Part shown: one piece after another, positions 56,280-64,000 of the stretch
Layout of the letters: each line of letters begins with the position of its first letter
Position numbering within the stretch: the first letter of the stretch is position 1
NCBI GenBank assembly: GCA_949710005.1
Contig: OX453281.1
Location: 16,181,185-16,245,184, forward strand
DNA from: Ricordea florida
Lineage: Eukaryota > Cnidaria > Anthozoa > Corallimorpharia > Ricordeidae
DNA: 64,000 nucleotides
Direction: 5' to 3'
Translations under genes and position numbers: made by a program
Notes under the pieces: generated by a model
What the model saw: only the letters and a program-made list of their open reading frames with translations
Databases searched by the model: none
Told to the model about the DNA's origin: nothing

Positions 56280-56810
56280 TTAATTTTTTTCATAACATTC
56301 TTTACAAAATGCCTTCTGTCTATTATGTTCACATATTTGAGATCCCCCACAATCCTTACAAAAATTTCTTTGTTTTCCATGAATACATATTCCTTTACCT
56401 TTACATTCTTTACAACGTGCTTTCTGTTTTTTATGCTCGCATATTTGTGATCCTCCACACTCTTTACAATACGTCCTTTGTTTTTTATGTTCACATATTT
56501 GTGATCCTCCACAATCTTTACAATAAGCTTTATTTCTATTATGTTCACATATTTGTGTTCCTCCACAATCTTTACATCTTGATTTCTGCCTTTTATGAAT
56601 ACAATAATAATGATACTTAATAGTTTTAAGTTCTGAAGTTGGTGTAGGACTTTGTTTCTGAAGATTTCGCATCTCTTCCATAACTTCTGAAATATTACTC
56701 AACACTTCAATGAGTTGTTCTTTTCTAGTCAATTTATAAATTTTTTCAACACCGTGGTCTTTAGCCATTTGCTTTAATTCTACAACTTTTTTCTTTTGTA
56801 ACTCTTCCAT
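56280..56810 (-). CDS. SAP-like module fused to Cys/His zinc-repeat array (176 aa)
   Basis: Residues 1-53 are encoded in the right terminal repeat and match the polymerase N-terminus (start MEELQKKKVVELKQMAKD), a SAP-like DNA-binding helix pair. After a short linker come five copies of an 18-residue unit of the form C-K-x-C-x-G-x2-I-C-x-H-x6, with final CKEC. Each unit offers cysteines and a histidine for metal binding. Such repeats are familiar from giant-virus and algal proteins; their function is not established. With a DNA-binding module attached, a regulator or terminal-DNA-binding role is plausible. It is transcribed inward from the right end, mirroring the polymerase. Confidence 0.85.
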   Translation of the reverse strand: MEELQKKKVVELKQMAKDHGVEKIYKLTRKEQLIEVLSNISEVMEEMRNLQKQSPTPTSELKTIKYHYYCIHKRQKSRCKDCGGTQICEHNRNKAYCKDCGGSQICEHKKQRTYCKECGGSQICEHKKQKARCKECKGKGICIHGKQRNFCKDCGGSQICEHNRQKAFCKECYEKN

Positions 56811-57045
56811 TTTTTACTTTTATTATTTTTGTTTTTAAATAACAATTGAATTCAATTTTATTTTTTTTTTTTATTTCCCTATAAATTCCCTGATAAAATC
56901 CTTGATAAAATCCTTGATAAAATTTTCCTCATTTTTGTATCTTTTTTGTAAAATTTTTAATGAAATCTTTAGTAATATTTTTTGTAATATTTTTTTATTT
57001 AACATTTTTTTAAATTTGTCCTAGTACCCCCATTTACCCTCTACT
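56650..57045 (-). repeat. right Polinton terminal inverted repeat (396 bp)
   Basis: Reverse complement of 41185-41581 with two visible differences. The inner edge falls within codon 54 of both flanking genes (after CAGAAACAAAG). It is followed by CCCCC at 57046-57050, the target duplication. Confidence 0.94.
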
Positions 57046-58172
57046 CCCCCATAGATGACGGTCCTTCTGACCATACAATCTCTTACATGGTGTCTTAACC
57101 AAAATCTGTAAGGCTGACTTTCCTTGCAACCACCTCTTGGTATTTTATCTTGACTTTAATAATGACTACAATAACGCCATAACATGGATTTTAAATTACG
57201 TTTTAAATGCTACAAGATGGTGAAAATTGCACGTTTATTCCTAATCTGTGTAATGAGGACTGATTTGATGAACTTGAGTACTGTCTAAGCAGTATGCTAT
57301 AGAATCAGCTGTCTTAAGCAAATATCGTGACGGCCAAGATACAATACGATTGCCAATTACAATCAATTTGACTTTCTACGTAGATATTGACCTTTCTTAA
57401 TACCTTTAATCTGCAACGTTTTAGCATTGCAAAGATTCTGCAGGACGAGATATCGTAGATTTACTTTCATTGTAAGGGGTATAGGCAATATGTATGAAGT
57501 GCGCATGCGTATGATAGAAAACGTTCTTTCCTTTCATCACATGGAAATGTAATCGTTGCAATCAAAGTTTTACTCGTTATCTAAACCTTGGTGTATATCC
57601 TACTATTACAAATCGATAAACCATTCAAAATGATTCGAAAACGTATAGAGTCAGCTGTCTTAAGCAAATATCTTGACAGCCAAAATACAATACGATTGCG
57701 AATTACAATCAATTTGACTTCCTACGTAGATATTGCCCTTTCGTAGTACTACAAATCTGCAACGTTTCAGCATTGCAAAGATTCTGCAGGACGAGATATC
57801 GTACAATTACTTTCATTGTAAATGCTATAGGCAATATGTATGAAGTGCGCATGCGTATGATAGAAAACGTTCTTTCCTTACATCACGTGGAAATCTAATC
57901 GTTGTAATCAAAATTTTACTAGTTATCTAAACTTTGGTGTATATCCTGCTATTATAAATAGATAAAACTTTAAAACTGATTAAAAAAACTTACCACCATA
58001 GATGACGGTCCTTTTGCCCATACAATCTCTTATGTGGTGTTTTAACTAAAATCTTAACCAAAATCTGTAAGGCTAACTTTCCTTGCAACAACCTCTTGCT
58101 ATTTTATCTTGTCTCCAATAATGACTACAATCACGACATAACATGGATTTTAAATAACGTTTTAAATGCTAC
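57046..58172. repeat. 600-bp satellite, terminal block (about 2 monomers, one shortened)
   Basis: The array resumes at CCCCCATAGATGACGG exactly where the Polinton split it. A jump near 57640 from GATTCGAAAACG to ATAGAGTCAGCTGTC skips most of a monomer. A short duplication of AAAATCTTAACCAAAATCTGT lies near 58050. The satellite ends near 58172, in mid-monomer, against the 139-bp repeat. Confidence 0.93.
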
Positions 58173-59235
58173 AAGAGAGGGTTGTCCAATACACCCAAAC
58201 TGAGTCCGATGGAGAAATGCCATGAACGATCGGACTCACCGGAAGTAAGTTCGCGAGAGACTTAGAAAATATACAGCAACATAGAGTATAGTGAAAGGGG
58301 TCATGGAAAATGTCGGCAAACGGACTCCATCGGATCCGATGGAGACGGGTCGCCGTTGTCAGAGTCCATCGGACTCGTCTCGTGTCAGTTCGCGAGAGAC
58401 TTAGAAAATATACAGCAACGTAGAGTACAGTGAAAGGGGTCAGGGAAAATGTCGGCAAACGGACTCCATCGGATCCGATGGAGACGGGTCGCCGATGCAA
58501 GTGTCCATCCGACTCGTCTCGCGTCACTTCGCGAGAGAGTTAGAAAATATACAGCAACGTAGAGTACAGTGAAAGGGGCCCGTGAAAATGTCGGCAAACG
58601 GACTCCATCGGATCCGATGGAGACGGGTCGCCGATGCAAGTGTCCAACGGACTCGTGTCGTGTCAGTTCGCGAGAGACTTAGAAAATATACAGCAACGTA
58701 GAGTACAGTGAAAGGGGCCCGTGAAAATGTCGGCAAACGGACTCCATCGGATCCGATGGAGACGGGTCGCCGATGCAAGAGTCCATCGGATTCGCCTCGC
58801 GTCACTTCGCGAGAGACTTAGAAAATATACACAACGTAGAGTACAGTGAAAGGGGCCCGGGAAAATGTCGGCAAACGGACTCCATCGGATCCGATGGAGA
58901 CGGGTCGCCGATGCAAGAGTCCATTGGACTCGTGTCGTGTCAGTTCGCAAGAGACTTAGAAAATATACAGCAACGTAGAGTACAGTGAAAGGGGCCCGGG
59001 AAAATGTCGGCAAACGGACTCCATCGGATCCGATGGAGACGGGTCGCCGATGCAAGAGTCCATCGGACTCGTGTCGTGTCACTTCGCGAGAGACTTAGAA
59101 AATATACAGCAACGTAGAGTACAGTGAAAGGGTTCATGGAAAATGTCGGCAAGCGGACCCCATCTGATGTGATTGAGACGGGTCGCCGTGGAAAGAGTAC
59201 ATCGTACTCGTTGCTTGTCATTTCGTGAAAAATAC
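58173..59235. repeat. 139-bp satellite, seven copies plus decayed edges
   Basis: The anchor TCGCGAGAGA occurs at 58251, 58390, 58529, 58668, 58807, 58945 and 59084: steps of 139 with one of 138. Each unit contains the 16-base palindrome CCATCGGATCCGATGG and CpG-rich sequence, unlike the AT-rich 600-bp satellite. The first and last units are diverged. Open frames run through it in several phases on the minus strand because the unit has few stops, and they have no coding support. Confidence 0.95.
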
Positions 59236-59524
59236 AGCAAGGTTAAGGACGTTGATCGGTAAACGGTTTATTGATCCGATGGAGATGGATTGTTTCGACA
59301 AGAGTCCAACGGACACACCGATTGTCAGTTTGCGAGACAGTATGAAACGCTTTATGAACTCACTTTCCGTGTTTTGCGCCAGTCGAGCTACAATATCGAT
59401 CGGAATGGAATAACATTGTTCGCTCACTATGGGAGCTGGGTTCAATTTAGTAAAAAGAAAATGGCGCCCTGTCTTTAAATATGAGGCGTTAAAAGTGTAC
59501 TCCAACTCGAATTATAGGATGCAT

Positions 59525-60330
59525 GGAATTATAAGTTACTGCTAATCCCTGTGATGTATTTAAATACAAGAAACATACTTTTTTTGTAATGATTGATATG
59601 GTTACGGTAAGCTAATTATGGTTTTAAAAGAAAGAAGCTTATTTATCTAGTAATACTGCATGGGGGGAGGTATTTGTGGTTTAAACAGAGATTGGTTTGG
59701 GGAGCGCTAAAAGATTGGAAAGATGAGAAGGGAGGATTAAGTTCCGAGTATGTTAAACGTACTCCAGTCAATTTAATGTACTATGCCATTGCTTCCAGCC
59801 AGCATGACGATGATTGAGGAACGGCTATCTCGAATATTGGCTAGACTGAGCTGTACTGATTAAAATTACCTGAATAATATATTTGAATGGTTAAGAATAA
59901 CTATGTTTTAAATTGATTGAGGGAAAATAATATCACTGTCTATTGAAATCTATTATTTGAAGGAAAGTTAATCCGAGAATGCTATGAAAGTGTCAATTGT
60001 GTATCGACAAGTAAAATTTATTGATAAAAGCTGATAATCATAATGATATAAGGAGTGGTAGGGAATTTCAATTGCTTTTAATTGATACAATTGAGAACCA
60101 AAGAATTCTTACTCTTTGTAATAATTTTGACTGTATGTCAACAATAAATTAAAATTGATAAATAATAAGTTGATAGGAATTGATAATCACATGAGTTATT
60201 GTGAGTCACTTTTATCCTCCAGTTAATTGTGGAATAATTGTAATTGATTTTTAATTGGCAATAGCTGGTTTTATTTATATTTATAATTATTGATATTTAA
60301 CATCCTGATTTTTGTTCTTGTTGTATTAAT
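59525..60330 (+). repeat. diverged direct duplication, copy 1
   Basis: Shares ordered blocks with 61625-62420: ATTTGTGGTTT (59671 and 61760), GAGGAACGGCT (59816 and 61911) and AACTATGTTTTAAATT (59898 and 61990). The near-constant offset of about 2,090-2,100 indicates one event followed by substitutions and small indels. Confidence 0.7.
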
Positions 60331-61624
60331 TTGAAAGAAGTTTATAATTTTTTATGGTTGCTGGCTGTGTGTTAGCATATTTGTTTCAGTATGGGGACAA
60401 ATGGTTTGGTTTTACAGAAGGCGTGTCTTAATTCATATGATTTGATCTTATGGTTTGACTGTTGAGCTTGTTTGTATGTAAGCATAAATGCAGGTTGTCA
60501 ACAATATAAAACATCATTAAAGCTACTTTTAGGTGTTTGCTTTTTATTAAATGATTTTCTTACAGTAAATAAGGGAAACAAATTTGGGTACTACAGCTAC
60601 TGTCTGCTTATTAGATGTTGTCTGCTAAATATATATAGAGGGCGTAAATTTTTTTTTTTTTCCGGTAGCCACTTGGCTCATAAAGATTTTAAAGTGGTAG
60701 CCAATTTTCAAAAGTTGGTGGCGATACAGTATGATTATCACTGGCGACAAAGAGGACACTAGAATGGTTTATATACAACGTGGAAAGTTAGGTAAATACA
60801 AGATGGCGTCTAGTGGATTTACGTTCGTGCAAGTGCTGCGTTTTGGAAATGAATTTTTAAAATCAGGAACTTTGCTGTTGATTTAACTTTATAATATTCA
60901 ACAATCACTAGATCTGTAGGTAAGATGTGATTAGTAATTGTAGTCTCCATTAGGCGACTAACTTTCAGGATTTTGTTGCCAAAATGAGAAATTTAGGCGT
61001 ATTGGCGCCTGGATTAGGCGCAATTTGATGCCCTGAAATATATATCTTTTTATTAAATCCTGTGGCTTTACTTAAACGTTAAGTATTTCGACTGGGGGTT
61101 TCTTCCCAAATCACTACTTTATAGGTTTCAGGATCTTTCTCAATTGGTGAGATGGAACCATAAGTGGCTGGAATGTGTTAATATTTAAAGGAAATTGAGA
61201 ATTGTACTAAAATTTGATAGAGATTTTGATTCTCTGCTTCTTGAAGTTCAGTATGTGAGGGCTTTTTAATTACCTCAGCTTGGAAAGAATATTGGTTGTG
61301 AATAAGAATTATTGATGATAATGTTTGGGAATGTCATTTCTTTATATGGTTCATTACCTATTTCAGTAAGACTGATAGTTAATGTTATGTGTCATTGAAA
61401 GAGTAAGTTTAATTGCATAATAGCAACATTTAAGTTGAAATACATAGTTCACATGATAATATCTATAATTAATCCTTGTAAACTTCAGTTGTTTTTACTG
61501 ACACCTTTTTCTTTATATTTTGTTTCTTTAGTTTTCAGAGTTTTATCTCTATAATGCCTGTGAGACTTTCATCGTTATAATTATTTGGATAATTGCATGC
61601 ATTACTAGTATGCACTGACCTCAT

Positions 61625-62420
61625 GGACTTTTAAATTTCTGCTACTACCTGTGTTTTTTTTCAAATACATGATGCATACTTAATATGAAATGATAGATAA
61701 GGTTTCGTGAAGTTTGTTTTGGCAAAATAAGTAAGGTATTTTAGTATTACAAGGATATGATATTTGTGGTTTTAAAACGAGTTTTGATTTTGGGGCGATT
61801 GAAAGGATTAGTAAAAACCATAAGGGCGTATAAAGTTTTGATAATGTAAGTAATGTTTAGTAAATGTTTATGGATGATGGCACTGTTCCCAGCCAGGATT
61901 TTGCTGTTTGAGGAACGGCTTTCTTGAATACTGGTTTGCCTGCTCCCTATAGAACAAATTGAACAGAATTATTTTGTTGGTGATAAAAAAAACTATGTTT
62001 TAAATTAAGTAAGGGGAACTATCTCTTTATGTTTTGTTATGATTGTTGTTTTAGAAGTACTTGTCATAATCCTAAATATGTGTCAGGGTGCAATATAGTT
62101 GAAACTGTTTGTGTAATGAGGTAGCTCAAGATCTTTCCCCTCTAAGGCGATTGTGAAAACAGTGAATTAGAAAATGCAGGTTGTGGAGAAGTGGATATTC
62201 CTTTTCTTAGTAATATCAACATGTTGATTAAACTTTGACTACAAGTCAATAATACTTTAAAATTGTCTAATTATACAAGTGAATAATTTTGACTGTTTTG
62301 GAAGATGGAAACAAAAATTGATCATAAAGTAAAATTTATAGGAATTTATAATGAGAAGAAAACTCGTGATTGACCTTTATTGTGTATTGATATTTGTGGA
62401 TTAATTTGAATGGATTTTTT
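61625..62420 (+). repeat. diverged direct duplication, copy 2
   Basis: Partner of 59525-60330, with the same block order. It could be an old tandem duplication or two insertions of the same repeat family; target duplications were not identified. Confidence 0.7.
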
Positions 62421-62570
62421 TAATTCCCAAATTGTTTTTTACTTAATTTTACAATGAAAGACATGTAACATAAATGATCAGGCAAAGAAATAGAGGCAGA
62501 ATTGTAAATGTTTAATGGCTGGCTAACACGCTGAAGTTGGAAGGATGTGTTGCAGTAATCTTTGATTTGG

Positions 62571-63633
62571 TTAATTTTCTGCCACAGATTCCTGGATATC
62601 GAGACGTGTTTTTTTCCTTGGGGAAGAAGAAGCACTTTCACCTTCATCCTTTCTTGCATTGAATTCATCATAATGCTTCTTGCTGTAGAGATAAATAGAA
62701 ATAACATTTTTGTATAAAATAGATGTTTTTGGATAGAAGTCGGAAATGTAATTTTTGTTGGTTGACTGCATATATCTGTCGGTTAAGTGACTTGTTCTCC
62801 TGGTATTCTTAAGTACTTTTATCAAATATGTAGGACAATCTTGTAGGCATTATTGATGGAAGGTAAACTAGTTATCTTGTATTTTATATTTTGATGCAAT
62901 GAATTGTTATAATCTAGAATTCAATTTTAGATTCTGTTTTACAAATTGCTGTTAATTATAATAAAATTGGAAGAATACAGCAAAATATAAATACCTCTCA
63001 TCATCATTTTGGCAGAAAGCTTGTTTATACCTTGGCAAGGAAACCCCTGCAACTGTAGCAAGCATTCTTGCAAATTCTATGCTTTCCTGTGGATCCTCTG
63101 GAGGCTGACGTTTGCAGAGAAAGTAAACCTGTATGAAATGAAAAATGCATTGGGGTTTAGAAGTAAAAGTAAATACAGCAATATAAAGATGTAACGATGC
63201 AAATCATATTGAAAATGGATTAAATGATATTCTCAGAGTTGCTTTATTTGAAGGTTAATATGCGAAATAGGTGTGTAACTAATGGCTCAAGGTTTTTTTG
63301 CATATTTAATACACAATATTGAAAATACCTTTGCATTGTTCCCTTGAATTTTGTAGTTGTTTATAATTCCAACGTCCAACAAAGCAATCTCCTCTGCTGT
63401 TTTAATCATAAGTGATTTTTTTGTGCAATTATTTATGTTGTGTCTTTTGAAGAGGCCATTTTTGAGGAGTAAAGAAAAACTAACAACGGGACCAGGTGAA
63501 CATAATATGGCTGAAAACAATTTGTGCATTGGATGTGGCTGGTTGTGTGTTGTGTTTCCATCCACTGTTCCACTGCTGTTAGAGCGTTCTGCTTCTGGCT
63601 GGTGAAGCACATATGTTTTGTCATTAAGGGTAC
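62571..63633 (-). CDS. unidentified host-like gene, last three exons (5' part missing)
   Basis: Three exons are supported by splice consensus and preserved phase. Exon A 63633-63329 (acceptor TTTCACATGACAG, donor AAG/GTATTT) encodes about 101 codons including MIKTAEEIALLDVGIINNYK. Exon B 63128-62995 (acceptor CATACAG, donor GAG/GTATTT) encodes VYFLCKRQPPEDPQESIEF and on to QNDDE. Exon C 62682-62571 (acceptor TCTCTACAG) encodes KKHYDEFNARKDEG, a serine-rich basic tail (SPRKKTR) and a TAA stop. Joined phases are 0 and 2 with no stop. The start and earlier exons lie beyond the window or were not recognised. I do not recognise the family; the basic C-terminus could be a nuclear localisation signal. 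Confidence 0.68.
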
Positions 63634-64000
63634 CTGTCATGTGAAAGAAAAGGAGAAATGCATATTTCTATTTTATCAAGGCTGGTTATATGTTGTCAGT
63701 TCTTGGTTTGTTTTTAGAAGTTATGAGTAATGGAAGACTTATATAGGAAATCCCCCAAAAAATGAGTTTAATCTATGATAGTTACTATCAGTTTGCTTCA
63801 GGCCGTGTTGTATGCTTTGGATTTGGATATGATATATGGGAAAAAGGTATTTGCCTGCCTTATTAAACATGAAAAAAATTTCCTTTAGTACATTATTGGT
63901 AATGACTATTGAAATAAGCTATTATTAATGATAACATGCTTCAGTCATGTTCTGTTTTATGAGGGTTGATAAAGGCTGACATTTGCATGCCAATCTATGT
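63634..64000. other. window end, probable intron
   Basis: AT-rich sequence upstream of exon A of the minus-strand gene. No further exon was recognised. Confidence 0.5.

Larger units (their letters stand above)
41185..57045. mobile_element. Polinton/Maverick, 15,861 bp, apparently intact
   Basis: Ends are AGTAGAGGG...CCCTCTACT with inverted repeats of about 397 bp, flanked by CCCCC on both sides (41180-41184 and 57046-57050). The unoccupied satellite has a single TTACCCCCATAG, so a 5-bp (possibly 6-bp) duplication is visible. The gene content is diagnostic: protein-primed-type family B polymerase, retroviral-type integrase, packaging ATPase and capsid candidates. All main reading frames are open. 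Gene order is polymerase (+), integrase (-), capsid candidate, ATPase and seven to nine further genes (+), then an acidic protein (-) and a SAP/zinc-repeat protein (-). No separate adenovirus-type cysteine protease gene was recognised. Confidence 0.96.
59236..62570. other. right flank without recognised gene, containing a diverged duplication
   Basis: No coding exon is supported. Two stretches (about 59525-60330 and 61625-62420) are diverged direct copies, offset by about 2.1 kb. Between them, around 60640-61030, are repeated GGCGAC/GTAGCC words that look like an old dispersed repeat. Confidence 0.55.

Noticed and set aside
41180..57050. Six-base target duplication typical of Polintons
   Set aside because: Only five bases (CCCCC) are shared by both flanks as read; a sixth would require a substitution, so five is reported.
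58162..59221. Several overlapping minus-strand open frames of 84-139 codons with repeated peptides
   Set aside because: They are translations of the 139-bp satellite. The unit length is not a multiple of three, several phases are open at once, and nothing supports a protein.
60472..60762. Open frame of 96 codons in the right flank
   Set aside because: Low-complexity phenylalanine run, no splice or start context, and the region looks like an old dispersed repeat.

Overview
The window reads as AT-rich animal nuclear DNA, most likely cnidarian (coral or sea anemone type). The basis is its gene families: a Polinton/Maverick with a cnidarian-style gene set, a DUF6589 plus RecQ-type helicase transposon, a PIF/Harbinger relic, GT-AG introns and a large satellite array. 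The species cannot be fixed from sequence alone. Nothing suggests a bacterial chromosome, rRNA, tRNA or CRISPR.

Layout. (1) 1-6.2 kb is unique or relic DNA holding a dead PIF/Harbinger element: a transposase on + and a Myb/SANT-like partner on -, convergent, both broken. (2) 6.2-30.9 kb is a satellite array with a strikingly constant 600-bp period and recent multi-monomer duplications (1.2, 1.8, 2.4 and 3.0 kb). It resumes at 38.8-41.2 kb and 57.0-58.2 kb, because two transposons inserted cleanly into it. (3) 30890-38806 is a 7.9-kb transposon with 72-bp terminal inverted repeats (TIRs) and a 9-bp target duplication. It carries a DUF6589 protein with a ZAD-like zinc finger and a RecQ-type helicase, an architecture that best fits the AcademH lineage. 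Both genes carry premature stops. (4) 41185-57045 is a 15.9-kb Polinton/Maverick with nearly identical TIRs of about 397 bp and every main gene open: protein-primed DNA polymerase B, retroviral-type integrase, packaging ATPase, a probable major capsid protein, a probable minor capsid or penton protein, several membrane or coiled-coil proteins, and a SAP/zinc-repeat protein. (5) 58.2-59.2 kb is a second satellite of 139 bp. (6) 59.2-64 kb is a host-like flank with a diverged 2.1-kb duplication and the last three exons of an unidentified minus-strand gene.

How the genes fit together. In the Polinton the replication/integration genes (polymerase, integrase, SAP/zinc-repeat protein) sit at the left end and extreme right end and lack a common leader. 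The rightward block of virion-type genes carries an invariant GGTCTAAAGA box 19-27 nt before six start codons, with looser versions at about the same spacing before others. This looks like an early/late transcription programme of a virus-like element. The TIRs themselves encode the first 53 residues, a SAP-like module, of both the polymerase and the right-end zinc-repeat protein. These are the two most interesting observations in the window. The Academ-type element and the Harbinger element look inactive, while the Polinton looks recent and possibly functional.
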